Source of the DNA: an uncultured Lachnospiraceae bacterium
GTDB taxonomy: Bacteria > Bacillota > Clostridia > Lachnospirales > Lachnospiraceae
Direction of reading: 5' to 3'
Assembly: GCA_902794095.1 (NCBI GenBank)
Contig: CADBFZ010000003.1
Location: 1-64,000, forward strand
DNA: 64,000 nt
The position numbers were made by a program, and so were the translations under genes. Shown in pieces: positions 41,966 to 52,244 of this stretch. The stretch's first letter is position 1. The number at the start of each line of letters is the position of its first letter. A model generated the notes under the pieces. That model worked only from the letters and a program-made list of their open reading frames with translations. It was not told the origin of the DNA and did not search any database.

Positions 41966-42844
41966 TTATCCCTCTATTCGCGGTTTAACAAATTGTAAAG
42001 ACCTGCAGAATAAGATGGTAAAGAAGACCAGGTCATACAAGATAGGTAAATGGTCCATTCCCCCGGAGCACCGATACTTACTTGTATAGTGAATCTCGTA
42101 TATCGCATGTAGGAAAACGGCTACCAGATAGAGCCTTCCGCTGTGGGGATTAAGCTTGTATCTTTTAAACACCGGTTTATATACGGACGTAACAAATAAT
42201 ACCAATAATGGTGGTGTGAATCCGTGATAAATCAACTCATTCAAAATGGGGATTTTTTCGGTAATGATCATCCACATTTCATGAACGAACGGCCTGATTG
42301 CTTCATATACTTCCCAGATGAAAAGGTGTAATATGACGAGAAGCGCAAACTGCCCTATGGCTATAACTGCCGTCGTCTCTTTCAATGGAACAGGATCTTC
42401 TCCGAATCCGGATCTGGCCGCTATCTTATGAAGCTCATGTATTATCGACAGTACATTTCTTTTGTTACTTTCATTTGCACATACTCCGATCATATCGATC
42501 ACAGTATCAACATAACCCACAAAGTCCTCTTCATATACTGCGGTCATGGATTTATGAATAATTCCCTTTTCAGAGAACCGGATATACGCATCAGAGAATA
42601 CTTTAATGTACCCATCCATTTCTTCCTCTGAGACGCGTTTCCTGATTTTCTTATGGAACGCAGCCGTCAGGTTTTTGGTAATGTCATATTCTCCTTCATA
42701 TGCAGCCAAAAAATAAGCCTCAAGTGCCGTATATATCGCGGTGATCTCGTTTGCTGATTTAACAGCTGCAAGAGTATCTATGGTATTATTTGCCTCCTCA
42801 AATGTATAGTTAACAATTTTCGAAGCTATTTTTTCTCCGTTCAT
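41966..42844 (-). CDS. Unknown membrane protein, 292 aa
   Basis: A soluble N-terminal half (about 1-155) of helical character with an acidic patch, then about four hydrophobic segments from 160 to 285. GGAGG precedes the ATG. It lies alone between two near-identical terminators, between the tad and flagellin regions, so it is probably its own unit. The family is not recognised. Confidence 0.7.
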   Translation of the reverse strand: MNGEKIASKIVNYTFEEANNTIDTLAAVKSANEITAIYTALEAYFLAAYEGEYDITKNLTAAFHKKIRKRVSEEEMDGYIKVFSDAYIRFSEKGIIHKSMTAVYEEDFVGYVDTVIDMIGVCANESNKRNVLSIIHELHKIAARSGFGEDPVPLKETTAVIAIGQFALLVILHLFIWEVYEAIRPFVHEMWMIITEKIPILNELIYHGFTPPLLVLFVTSVYKPVFKRYKLNPHSGRLYLVAVFLHAIYEIHYTSKYRCSGGMDHLPILYDLVFFTILFCRSLQFVKPRIEG

Positions 42845-42896
42845 TAAAGCCTCCGTATCCCCTCATTTCTCATTTTATACAATAAACTGCAAGAAA

Positions 42897-42926
42897 AAAA
42901 GAACCCTTTGCTCAAAGGGTTCTTTT
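42897..42926 (-). terminator. Terminator of the flagellin-fliS unit
   Basis: Thirteen-base stem AAAAGAACCCTTT / AAAGGGTTCTTTT with a GCTC loop, 18 nt past the fliS stop. Confidence 0.85.
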
Positions 42927-42944
42927 ACTATGTGCATTATGTCT

Positions 42945-43418
42945 TTATACGAGCATTCCACGGTTGATATTGTTTACGAGGTTCTCGTTAATGTCATTTT
43001 TTCCGTAGGTGAGTCCTGCAAATACTGTCTCGGAATTTCCCATGACAGGTCCGGAGGTGTTGAGTTCAACAAGACCCGAATAGGATTCTCTCAAAGGTCT
43101 GATGATCTTTCTGATTTCATCCAAGGGTTCAATGCTTCTCCTTACGCCCGCGGATGAGAGTTTTCTCATGCAGTATCTGTAGAGTGAAAGGAGTGCCTGT
43201 GCGGGCTCATACTCCATGTGAAGAGAGCACATAAGCTCGTTTACGCAATTTCTCATTCTGGAGATAGATACGTAGAAATCATGATCCAGATCATTCTTAA
43301 GAGCTTCCTCGGCATCATCTGCATAGGCAAGGACCATATCATAGAGGATTACTATAAGTTCGGTTGAATTGGCCGTGGTGATTCTTCTGGTGAAATCCTG
43401 CTTAAGGGTATCCAGCAT
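42945..43418 (-). CDS. fliS: Flagellin export chaperone FliS
   Basis: A 157-residue helical protein. The N-terminal TANSTELIVILYDMVLAYADDA matches FliS (family: A...P.ELV.MLYDG...), and the body forms a helical bundle. It is 12 nt downstream of flagellin on the same strand, the usual arrangement. It binds newly made flagellin and prevents premature assembly. Confidence 0.85.
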   Translation of the reverse strand: MLDTLKQDFTRRITTANSTELIVILYDMVLAYADDAEEALKNDLDHDFYVSISRMRNCVNELMCSLHMEYEPAQALLSLYRYCMRKLSSAGVRRSIEPLDEIRKIIRPLRESYSGLVELNTSGPVMGNSETVFAGLTYGKNDINENLVNNINRGMLV

Positions 43419-43430
43419 TTATTTTCCTCC

Positions 43431-44537
43431 TTACTGAAGAAGCTGTAATACGGTGGAAGGTCTGTCGTTAGCCTGTGCAAGGACGGAAGTTCCTGCCTGG
43501 GTCATAACGGTGTAGGTTGAATACTTGGTCATTTCCTCAGCCATATCTACATCCATGATTCTGGAGTAAGCTGCGGTCATGTTTTCTTCGGTTATATCAA
43601 GTCTTGCATCGGTGTTCTCCAATCTGTTCTGGTATGCACCGAGTTGACCTCTGATGGTACTTACGAATGTCATTGCATTCTTGATGCGGTCGATGCCTTC
43701 TCTTGCACTATCTTCGGTGCTGAGATCAAGGCCTTCCAGTCCCATGTTGCTGAGATTGATGGCGGGAATCTGCATCTCGAGAACCTGTCCCTCGTTGGAG
43801 CCTACCTGAAGTCTCATTGCTCCGATTCCGGTGCACTCTACCTTGAGAGCGGAGACAGATCCGTCCGTTCCATTAAAGGGAACCTGTAATTTCATCTCAA
43901 AACCATCCGCACCGGTTATGGTTATAACATCATCCGTCATGCTTCCTTTTAACGGATCAAAGCCCGTCAGTCCTGCACCGGCAGTTACGCCAATGTCATA
44001 TCCGCCTGAAGCATTCTGAGTCCAGGTTATACTTGAAAAAGTATACTCTGCTGCGGGAATATCCTTAGAATAGGTAAGGACCTTTACATTGGTATTATCG
44101 GTATAAGCCTTAAGGTCATAGAATCCGTCCAGAAGGGGCTGGGAGTTAAACTCAGTACTCTCTGCAACTCTGTTTATCTCGTCCTTAAGCTGAGTGATCT
44201 CTTTCTGGATGATCTCTCTATCTTCATCGTTCATGGTTCCGTTGGACGCCTGAACAGCAAGCTCGTTCATTCTCTGGAGCATAGCTGCAACTTCCGAAAG
44301 AGCACCATCTGCGGTCTCGATTACGGAAATACCGTCCATGGTATTTTCATCGGCAGTCTTGGTGCCGACTATCTGTGCATTCATTCTTTTCGCCATGGCA
44401 AGTCCCGCAGGATTGTCCTTGGCGCCATTGATCTTAAAACCTGAAGATAATCTCTGAAGTGAGGCAGAGAGAAGATCGTCGTTGTTCTTAAGGGAGTTGT
44501 TGGCGATCATAGCCGATACGTTATAGTTAATTCTCAT
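43431..44537 (-). CDS. fliC: Flagellin
   Basis: A 368-residue filament subunit. The N-terminus MRINYNVSAMIANNSL and C-terminus with TQAGTSVLAQANDRPSTVLQLL show the conserved D0/D1 coiled coils. The central D2-like variable part is short (about 170-265). The start overlaps the end of the large DUF6240-like gene by 11 nt, with GGAG 7 nt before ATG. It is part of one transcript with fliS downstream. Confidence 0.95.
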   Translation of the reverse strand: MRINYNVSAMIANNSLKNNDDLLSASLQRLSSGFKINGAKDNPAGLAMAKRMNAQIVGTKTADENTMDGISVIETADGALSEVAAMLQRMNELAVQASNGTMNDEDREIIQKEITQLKDEINRVAESTEFNSQPLLDGFYDLKAYTDNTNVKVLTYSKDIPAAEYTFSSITWTQNASGGYDIGVTAGAGLTGFDPLKGSMTDDVITITGADGFEMKLQVPFNGTDGSVSALKVECTGIGAMRLQVGSNEGQVLEMQIPAINLSNMGLEGLDLSTEDSAREGIDRIKNAMTFVSTIRGQLGAYQNRLENTDARLDITEENMTAAYSRIMDVDMAEEMTKYSTYTVMTQAGTSVLAQANDRPSTVLQLLQ

Positions 44538-47352
44538 TGTAAGTCTCCTTGACTGCCTTCAGGAAATCTCTTGAAATCCCGAACAGCTCCTTACGACCGG
44601 CTCCTTCCCGTCTGTAGATACCGGCATCCGTGCCGGCTGATGAATTTGCTCTGACAACTCCGATTCCTGCGGAGGTATCAAAACCCTGACTCTTTAAGTC
44701 TGCAATAAATATATCGGAAGCGGAGGTCAATTTCTTAATATCGTCGTCCGAATTTACGGAGATATATCCGCTTACGGAAGTCTCGGAAGCCTCGATATGA
44801 GCCCTGCACTTGGCTCCCGAAGGGGTCTTGAATGTAATATCGGTATAGGAAGCATCTTCGGTGCTTCCCTTGAAGGATACTCTTACTTTGGAGACTTCTC
44901 CGCCTATCTCTACGGGGATGAAATACTCCTCCACACCTTCATCCGCAGCTTTTATTGCTACGGAAATCTGCTTGTTAACCATCTGAAGGGCTTTTACGTC
45001 TATAACAGAACCTGCTTCGAAGGTCATTTCCGAAACGGTCTCTTTTACGGATTCGAGCATTTCCTTATATCCCTCAGAATCCGAAGCCTTCTCTTCAAAA
45101 TTCTTAAGCTTGTCCTCAAGATTCTTATTGTCCTTCTTATATCCGGAAAGGACCTTGTAAAGATCTTCATCAGCGGAAAGAAGATTTACTGCAGCGTTTA
45201 TATTCTCGGGGGTTTCTTCAAGCTCTGCAGCCTGCATAAGCTCCATGCTTTCCCTGCCCGCATATGCGGACTTTCTGATCTCCTCAGCCTCTTTTTCATA
45301 ATACTTGGCGGATTCTTCCGCAAAAGAAGCCATGATCTGATCGGTGATGCTCTTTCCTACGGTTCTGATCTCGGTCAGGCCTGTATTTTCATCAACTCTG
45401 ACGTCCATTCCCTTGAATCTGGAACTTCTTACAGCGGTAAGAAGGCTTGAGAAATCAAGAGTGCTTCCGGTTTCGATAACCGCACCGACTGCGGAACCGT
45501 CCTTGGATTCGATCTTGTTAAGCATGCGATAGATTCCGATATAGGAGTCTCTCTCGGCTTCAGTGATCTCTTTATTTTTATCGAGGGCATATAAAAACTG
45601 TGCATAGTTTTCCGATGCTTTCTCGTATCCGCCGGTCTTAACGACTCTTTCGTCTAAGAACTGATTAATCTCATCGAAGGTCTTCTCGAGGGGATTGAAT
45701 CCGCCACGGATCATATCGAGAACGGCTGCGGGCTTCATCCTGCCGATGACATCGGTAACCGCCTTATCAGCCTCTGCCACTTTACCTATATTTTCAACGC
45801 TTATCTCCATGCGGTTGTAAGCAAGGATTCTTACATGTCTTCTGTTTTCGTCGGTAAGATCAAGACCCATCTCGGAAATCAGGCTGTCGACATTTGCAAA
45901 TGCCTTGGACAATCTGTCTCCAAGATCGGGGCGAACCTGAGTCATGAGGGCTTCATAGCTCTCCCCTGCCTTCTGCATGCGGTCCTTCTCACCCAGGGCG
46001 ATCTCTTCAAATTCTCTGAATGCAACCTCTGCGGATACGCGGGTTGTGAACATTCCGAGGGAAGAAGCGGGCGCATCTGCCAGTTCCGTTACTGAATTGT
46101 TGACCGCATTCATGAGTCTGTATGCCTTAACGGCATCTTCGGGTGATCCGATGCTCATTCCGGGAGCGTTATCTCCGTGTGCGGTAACGCCTGCGGTTTC
46201 GGGGAAGTACTTTATAGCAACAGCCTGCTCGGCTACTTTAAGTTCATTTAAAAGCTCTTCGATGGGAGCAGTATCGATTGCAAATCCGCTTCTGATAAGC
46301 TCAATATTGACCTCGGCAGTCATGGAGAGTCTGATCTCCTGAACCTTTCTCTGCCGGGAAATATCTTCGGGTCTTTCGATTCCCTCGGAAAAATACTTAT
46401 CAAGCATCTCCGCAGCCTGCTCATAGATACCGGGCTTTCCGGAAAGGTCGGCATCTTCTGCCTTATAGCCTTCCGCGATGGCACGTGCAGCAGCCTTTGC
46501 AGCTTTTTCTACGGGGATGGGGAACTTGATCTCATCTATAGTCTTGGATCTTAAAATGTTTTCTCCGGTTACGGGAAGGGAGCGGTCAAAGAGCCACTTT
46601 GCTCTTTCAAATCCCTCTTCGGGATCTTCGAGAACCTTGGCTGCTTCCAGCATGCTCTCTTTTACATTCTTCATTTCCGGAGAATCGAGGTCTTCCGCCA
46701 CGGGCTTTGCCTGAACCGATGAGGGTGCTGCATTCTTGGCAACATAGAAATCCCTGACGATGGGCATAAGCTCATTTTCAATCATATATACGGCTTCGCT
46801 TTCTGCGGGGCTTTCAAGCTCCGAAGCAAGAGATACCGCATTCTTAACGTCTTTGAAGTTTTCATCGGTAAGGGGAAGGTCTTCGGACATAAGTGCCTTT
46901 TTGATGATGCTTTCAAGTCCTGCATTTCCGACACTTTCAAGAACGCTTCCGTCCAGATCGTCGTTATATCCGTGAATTACGGTTCCGCCCTTTGCGGTCT
47001 CCGCCTTTACCTTATCAAGGATGGTTACGGATTCTTCGGAATTCATGTTCTTAAGGTCAAAGCCGTCTTCATTAGCTTTCCTTAAGTCATCCCCCGACAT
47101 GGTGTGAGCCATTACGATACGGGCATCACTGAGAACGCCGGCTTCGGAAGCTGCTGCGTCCTTTTTGATTCCTGCAAGAAGGGTATGTTTTCCGTCGGCG
47201 CCCTGAGGAATCTGAGCGCTTCCGATATCTACAAGTGCGGACATGTTTTCAGGAGAAAAAGAAGTCTCTGAGGATTTCTGTTTCCCTGACGGCACGTTAT
47301 TTATATATTTGATCGCGGTGGAATTGTCCTGTCCTTCGAATGTGATCTTCAA
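44527..47352 (-). CDS. Large DUF6240-like protein of the flagellin cluster
   Basis: A 941-residue acidic helical protein, of the type I recall as DUF6240 from Lachnospiraceae flagellar clusters (recollection, not tested). TTG 47352 (MKITFEGQDNS) is chosen because AGGAG lies 7 nt before it; an ATG-led frame from 47427 would begin in the glgB terminator. The C-terminal 150 residues look like the domain seen at the end of flagellar hook-length type proteins. It overlaps fliC by 11 nt, so flagellin translation is coupled to it. Confidence 0.7.
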   Translation of the reverse strand: MKITFEGQDNSTAIKYINNVPSGKQKSSETSFSPENMSALVDIGSAQIPQGADGKHTLLAGIKKDAAASEAGVLSDARIVMAHTMSGDDLRKANEDGFDLKNMNSEESVTILDKVKAETAKGGTVIHGYNDDLDGSVLESVGNAGLESIIKKALMSEDLPLTDENFKDVKNAVSLASELESPAESEAVYMIENELMPIVRDFYVAKNAAPSSVQAKPVAEDLDSPEMKNVKESMLEAAKVLEDPEEGFERAKWLFDRSLPVTGENILRSKTIDEIKFPIPVEKAAKAAARAIAEGYKAEDADLSGKPGIYEQAAEMLDKYFSEGIERPEDISRQRKVQEIRLSMTAEVNIELIRSGFAIDTAPIEELLNELKVAEQAVAIKYFPETAGVTAHGDNAPGMSIGSPEDAVKAYRLMNAVNNSVTELADAPASSLGMFTTRVSAEVAFREFEEIALGEKDRMQKAGESYEALMTQVRPDLGDRLSKAFANVDSLISEMGLDLTDENRRHVRILAYNRMEISVENIGKVAEADKAVTDVIGRMKPAAVLDMIRGGFNPLEKTFDEINQFLDERVVKTGGYEKASENYAQFLYALDKNKEITEAERDSYIGIYRMLNKIESKDGSAVGAVIETGSTLDFSSLLTAVRSSRFKGMDVRVDENTGLTEIRTVGKSITDQIMASFAEESAKYYEKEAEEIRKSAYAGRESMELMQAAELEETPENINAAVNLLSADEDLYKVLSGYKKDNKNLEDKLKNFEEKASDSEGYKEMLESVKETVSEMTFEAGSVIDVKALQMVNKQISVAIKAADEGVEEYFIPVEIGGEVSKVRVSFKGSTEDASYTDITFKTPSGAKCRAHIEASETSVSGYISVNSDDDIKKLTSASDIFIADLKSQGFDTSAGIGVVRANSSAGTDAGIYRREGAGRKELFGISRDFLKAVKETYNEN

Positions 47353-47403
47353 ATCAAATCTCCTAATCGATTCAATCAGGGGATCCGTCCCAAACAAACC
47401 AAA

Positions 47404-47429
47404 AGGTGAGTGCGTCCATGCACTCACCT
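47404..47429 (-). terminator. Terminator after glgB
   Basis: Minus strand: AGGTGAGTGC, 6-nt loop, GCACTCACCT, followed by TTTTGG. A perfect 10-bp stem. It lies just upstream of the DUF6240-like ribosome site. Confidence 0.75.
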
Positions 47430-47503
47430 ATAATTTCGGCCATTTTTCTCTATTTCTTAACCCCTCAGAAACCGAAGATGCTGCTTATGGTTTCCAAAGC
47501 GCA

Positions 47504-49489
47504 TCAGAAGGTATAGACAAGTGCGCTATAGGGATTAACATCGAGTTTAATTGTATTTTCCTGAAGGACCAGGTGCTGTTTTTCGGATGCGATCTTCTCG
47601 GGAGCCGTTGTTCCGAATCCACCGAATCTGTCCTCATCCGAATTAAGAACCAGTTTGTAATCTCCTGCTTTGGGAACCGGAACAAGGTAATTCTCCCATT
47701 TCATCGGAGACATATTGAGGATAAAGAGCAGATTCTTCTTACCGGTATCATCTCTTCTTACGAAAGTAAAGATGTTTCTGTCGGCATCATCCGCATTCAT
47801 CCATTCAAATCCCGCCCAGCTGTCGTCGATCTTATACAGGCAGGGATACTTATGATACATCTTAAGGAGTTCTGCCACATATGCCTTCATGCCGGAATTG
47901 TTTTTCTCGCCGAGAAGGAACCAGTCAAGCTCCCTGGCTTCGCTCCACTCTCTTTCCTGGCCGAAATCCTGGCCCATGAAAAGGAGCTTTTTGCCGGAAT
48001 GTCCGAACATATATGTATATCCGACTCTGAGATTGGCGTACTTATCAATCTTATAGCCGGGCATCTTCTCCACCATGGAACACTTGAGGTGAACAACCTC
48101 ATCGTGGGAAAGAGGAAGGATATAGTGCTCACTCTCGTTATAGGTCATGGCAAATGTCATGTTGTGATGAGCTCCTCCCCTCATTACGGGATCGAGCTTC
48201 ATGTACTCACAGAAATCATGCATCCAGCCCATGTTCCATTTGAAAGTAAAACCGAGGCTATCCGTTCCGATGGGACCGGTGACATTAGGCCAAGCGGTGG
48301 ACTCCTCCGCGATGGTGATAAATCCGGGATAAGTTCCTCTTACAACCGAATTCAAATGCCGGAAAAATACAATGGCATCAAGATTCTTGTTATCGCCGTA
48401 CTTATTGGGAAGCCACTGTCCGTCCTTTTTGCCGTAATCCAGATATAGCATGGACGCTACCGCATCAACACGGATTCCGTCTATATGGAATTCTCTCAGC
48501 CAAAAGAGAACATTGGCGATCAGGAAGTTCTTAACCTCGGGCTTAGCCAGATTAAAGATCTTGGTACCCCAGTCGGGATGCTCTCCTCTTCTGGGATCGG
48601 GATCTTCATAAATGCACTGTCCGTCGAATCTTCCGAGTCCGTGAGCATCGGTAGCAAAGTGTGCGGGAACCCAGTCAAGGATTACTCCTACACCTGCTTT
48701 GTGAAGCTCATTGATCAGATACATGAAATCCTCGGGAGTTCCGTATCTGGATGTGGGAGCATAATATCCGGTTACCTGATATCCCCAGGATCCGTCAAAG
48801 GGGTGCTCCGCAATACCCATAAGTTCGATATGGGTATAATTCATTTCCTTCAGATACTCTATGATCCTTGCGGCAAACTCGCGGTAGTTGTAGAAACCGT
48901 CTTCGGTGCCGTTGGGATGCTTCATAAAAGATCCGATATGGCACTCGTAAACTGCCATCGGCTCTTTGTAAGGGTCTTTTTTATCTCTTTCCTTCTCCCA
49001 CTTGGTATCGCTCCACTTGAAATGGGAAAGATCTGCGGTGATGGATGCGGTGCCGGGTCTGAACTCCGCCTGGTTTGCGTAAGGATCTGCCTTGTAGAGC
49101 TTGGATCCGTCCTCAGCATAGATCAGGAATTTGTACATCTGACCGGGAGTGATTCCCTCAAGAAAGATTTCCCAGATTCCGACGGGGCCGAGCTTTTTCA
49201 TCTCGCCCTCATCTTCTTTCCATCCGTTCCAGGATCCTATTACATGTACGGAAAGAGCATTGGGTGCCCATACCGCAAAATAGTATCCCTTCTTTCCGTC
49301 TTTAACGGAAGGATGTGCTCCGAGTTTTTTGTATATATCGTAATGGGTCCCCTGCCCAAACAGATACATATCATCCTTAGAAATAAAAACTTCTGCCGAG
49401 ACAGGCTCGGCAGGAGTTTTTTTAGCAGACGTTTTGCCTGCGCTTGCAGGCTTCACGGTTTTCTTATTGGTTTCTTTAGCAGATGCCAT
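47504..49489 (-). CDS. glgB: 1,4-alpha-glucan branching enzyme
   Basis: A 661-residue enzyme adding alpha-1,6 branches to glycogen. It has a basic, Lys/Ala-rich N-terminal extension (about 1-30), a CBM48 domain, and a GH13 barrel: DGIRVDAVASML (nucleophile Asp), TIAEESTAW (acid Glu), LPLSHDEVVH (third Asp region). Length is typical apart from the extension. It follows the TPR protein gene by 22 nt on the same strand. Confidence 0.93.
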   Translation of the reverse strand: MASAKETNKKTVKPASAGKTSAKKTPAEPVSAEVFISKDDMYLFGQGTHYDIYKKLGAHPSVKDGKKGYYFAVWAPNALSVHVIGSWNGWKEDEGEMKKLGPVGIWEIFLEGITPGQMYKFLIYAEDGSKLYKADPYANQAEFRPGTASITADLSHFKWSDTKWEKERDKKDPYKEPMAVYECHIGSFMKHPNGTEDGFYNYREFAARIIEYLKEMNYTHIELMGIAEHPFDGSWGYQVTGYYAPTSRYGTPEDFMYLINELHKAGVGVILDWVPAHFATDAHGLGRFDGQCIYEDPDPRRGEHPDWGTKIFNLAKPEVKNFLIANVLFWLREFHIDGIRVDAVASMLYLDYGKKDGQWLPNKYGDNKNLDAIVFFRHLNSVVRGTYPGFITIAEESTAWPNVTGPIGTDSLGFTFKWNMGWMHDFCEYMKLDPVMRGGAHHNMTFAMTYNESEHYILPLSHDEVVHLKCSMVEKMPGYKIDKYANLRVGYTYMFGHSGKKLLFMGQDFGQEREWSEARELDWFLLGEKNNSGMKAYVAELLKMYHKYPCLYKIDDSWAGFEWMNADDADRNIFTFVRRDDTGKKNLLFILNMSPMKWENYLVPVPKAGDYKLVLNSDEDRFGGFGTTAPEKIASEKQHLVLQENTIKLDVNPYSALVYTF

Positions 49490-49511
49490 CCGGGTACCCC
49501 CTTAAATATTT

Positions 49512-52130
49512 CTAGGCAAAATCCCTTTCGCCGAGAATTATCATATCTTCTATATCATAGCGCTTTCCAAGCAGGATATCAAAGAAATGTGTGGCGGTTT
49601 TCTTTTCAACATGCTTAATGGCATCATCAACGATCTTCTTAACTTCCATAACAGTAACGGCATGGTCGTTGGACTGTCTCATGGATATCTGGGTGTGGAG
49701 TGCAAGCTCACCCATCTCGTTGATCACATATTCACGCTCGCGCGCATACTTCTTCGCAAATGCAACCAGCTTCTTCTCGCTGAGAGCCTTAACTTCCATG
49801 TATGCGGTGAACATTTCGCAGAGAGTGGGATACATATCCATGAACTTCTCTACGCTTCTCTTTCTGTCGGCGAGAATTACGATCATACCCTGGTTTTCTT
49901 TCATAAGGGCACTTTCGAGCTTCTCTGCGGTCTCTTCGGTGATGGAAGCGATATCGCTGATAATGAGTCCGCCACCGTCAAGGAGCTTCATGGTAGCATC
50001 CATGCTCTTTCCGTTTAAGTTCTCACCCTTGATACGGGCAACCTTTCCGGTAAGATTCTGGTCGCTGTTTCTGACTTCCTTGAGAATTCTGATAGCAAGA
50101 TTCTCAACGTCGATACCGTCGTCACCTGCAAGGATGGCATTTCCGGTATATGAGGCCATGCTGAGTGAATCAAGAAGCACGGCGAGCTGACGCTTTGCGG
50201 CTCTGCTCTGGATATAAGGTCCGAAGAGTTCTTTTTCCTCTTTGGTAAGATCTCTTATGCTCTCGTCTTCGCCTACGAGACGGATTCTTTCCTGATTGTC
50301 GCGGATGCGCTGCTTGGCAGCTTCGTCATCAGCTTCTTTCTCGGTAAGTTCCGCAATCGTGGTAACGGGGATAAGTCCTGTCTCAAGCTTAGCTTCATCG
50401 GGAAGATCGTCGAACTCCTTAACTCTTCCTTCGTAGATTGCCTGGCTTGCTTCTTCCTCTTCGTCGGATTCTCTCTCGAGTACTTCGAGAAGTGAATTCA
50501 GAATCTCGGTTTCGAAATGATCGAAGAGTTCTCCGGTCTGTTCCTTAACCTGCTCGTGGAATTCTTCCTGAAGGCTTCTTTCAAGCTCTGCCTGTCTGTT
50601 TTCCCACTCTTCAAGAACCTGAGCGATATTCATCTGACCGGTGATCTGTCTGGTAATCTCCGCATCATCGGGAAGAACCAGTTTGATCTGTCCGTCCTCA
50701 CCCTGTGAAAGAGCGGAGGCGATGGACTCGGGAGGCTGGGCATTTGCAGCTTCGCGGAATCTGATTGCTCCTGTTTCGGACATCTGCTCATAGCGGGACA
50801 TGTCCTTGGGATAGTAAGTATTTATTCCGTCGCTTTCGGTTATGATACGCTCGGGAGCTTCCGAAACGACTTCTTCTTCCTGAGTTTTGAAAGCAGGATA
50901 TTCATTGATATCGGGAATAACCCTGGTGTAGTCATCCGCTATCTCTTCCTCTTCGGCAGAGGCGATTTCTTCTTTTTCGATGGGAGCTGTAGTTACCGCA
51001 CCCGTCTCCGCAAATACGGTCTCGGGTGATTCGTCAGCGGGAATCTCGGAAGTATCGTAATCAAACTCCTTCTCACTGGGCTCCGCAAATTCGGGATTAT
51101 CAAGGCTTCCGGTATCAGGATCGATCATGGGAGCCATAAGAGCTTTGGTAACTTCGCTCTGGGAAGGTTCTCCGACAACTTCCCTAACTGCGGAAGCAAG
51201 TGCCTTCTGAAGATCGATGGTGTTATATTTGCCTACATCAACGGTCTTAACACGTATCTCAGGCTCTGCAGGTATATCAATGGGCTTAAATATTCTGGTC
51301 TCGTCGGACAGATTAACCTTATCAAGTGCCATCTGTACCTGTGCGGGATCATAAATTACAGTATCGGTAGAAACCTTAGCTGCCTTATTGATCTCTCCGA
51401 TCTCCTCAGCGGTGATCTCCCTGGTTGCACCCTCTTCGGCCTTGGGGATCTCACGGGTATCGGCAGTCATCTCATCCTGAGCGGGTTCTTTTTCTTCGGT
51501 CTTTGCTCCGGACTTTTCTTCCTTCCAGTTATCAAAGATCTTCTGCTGCTCGGGATCCAGTTCTCTGTATTTTTTCTTAAGGAGCATTGCGGCATAGACA
51601 TATTTGCCGTCGCCGAATGCTGCGATAAGTTCATCGCATTCTCTTACACAATCATTCTCTCTTCCGTCGAGATAATACTGATAAGCGAGGGTATATGCCC
51701 ACTTCTCGGAATACTCGAGCTTCTTGAGAGTTTCAAGGGTTTCAATCTTCTGAGCCATCTCTACATGCAGCATCTGATCGCGCATGTACTTAAGCTTATA
51801 GACTCTGGAATCGTTCTCACGAGCGATTCTCTCGAATTCGTTATAAGCGTATACGGCCTGAACTATATATTCTTTCTTGATGTAGAGCTTGCAGAGATAG
51901 TAGCAGATATTCTTATTCTCGGGACTCTTTCTGTAAGCGAGTCTGAGAAGGTCGATGGCGTCATCATATCTCATGACCTTTCTGTAAAGGTCGCCGATAC
52001 GGACAAGGGTCTCAACGGGCTTTTTCTCCCAATCGATGGTATCCGCTATGGCAGCTGCATCGAAATAGTTCTTTTCATCTATAAGATTGTTTATTTCCTG
52101 TAATTTTACTTTATATTCGTACTTATCCAC
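49512..52130 (-). CDS. TPR protein with degenerate AAA-like C-terminal domain
   Basis: About 872 residues from GTG 52130 (AGGGGTGG 4 nt upstream; the longer ATG frame from 52361 runs through non-coding DNA). Residues about 1-180 are tetratricopeptide-type helix pairs. The centre is acidic and disordered. The last 250 residues follow an AAA+ layout but lack the Walker A (GNAILAGDDGIDVENLA) and conserved Lys, so ATP hydrolysis is unlikely. It may be a scaffold; the partner is unknown. Confidence 0.7.
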   Translation of the reverse strand: MDKYEYKVKLQEINNLIDEKNYFDAAAIADTIDWEKKPVETLVRIGDLYRKVMRYDDAIDLLRLAYRKSPENKNICYYLCKLYIKKEYIVQAVYAYNEFERIARENDSRVYKLKYMRDQMLHVEMAQKIETLETLKKLEYSEKWAYTLAYQYYLDGRENDCVRECDELIAAFGDGKYVYAAMLLKKKYRELDPEQQKIFDNWKEEKSGAKTEEKEPAQDEMTADTREIPKAEEGATREITAEEIGEINKAAKVSTDTVIYDPAQVQMALDKVNLSDETRIFKPIDIPAEPEIRVKTVDVGKYNTIDLQKALASAVREVVGEPSQSEVTKALMAPMIDPDTGSLDNPEFAEPSEKEFDYDTSEIPADESPETVFAETGAVTTAPIEKEEIASAEEEEIADDYTRVIPDINEYPAFKTQEEEVVSEAPERIITESDGINTYYPKDMSRYEQMSETGAIRFREAANAQPPESIASALSQGEDGQIKLVLPDDAEITRQITGQMNIAQVLEEWENRQAELERSLQEEFHEQVKEQTGELFDHFETEILNSLLEVLERESDEEEEASQAIYEGRVKEFDDLPDEAKLETGLIPVTTIAELTEKEADDEAAKQRIRDNQERIRLVGEDESIRDLTKEEKELFGPYIQSRAAKRQLAVLLDSLSMASYTGNAILAGDDGIDVENLAIRILKEVRNSDQNLTGKVARIKGENLNGKSMDATMKLLDGGGLIISDIASITEETAEKLESALMKENQGMIVILADRKRSVEKFMDMYPTLCEMFTAYMEVKALSEKKLVAFAKKYAREREYVINEMGELALHTQISMRQSNDHAVTVMEVKKIVDDAIKHVEKKTATHFFDILLGKRYDIEDMIILGERDFA

Positions 52131-52244
52131 GGTTCCACCCCTAGAAAGACAGAAATAAACCACAATATCTATTAATCCAATCTTCGAAATTGTACCATAA
52201 CTAGTGTGATTATGTCTATAACTCAAGCCATATTTTGTGTTTTT

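Noticed and set aside
44797..50190. Long plus-strand frames opposite the DUF6240-like, glgB and TPR genes
   Set aside because: They are shadows of the minus-strand genes; no ribosome sites or family features, although some exceed 370 codons.
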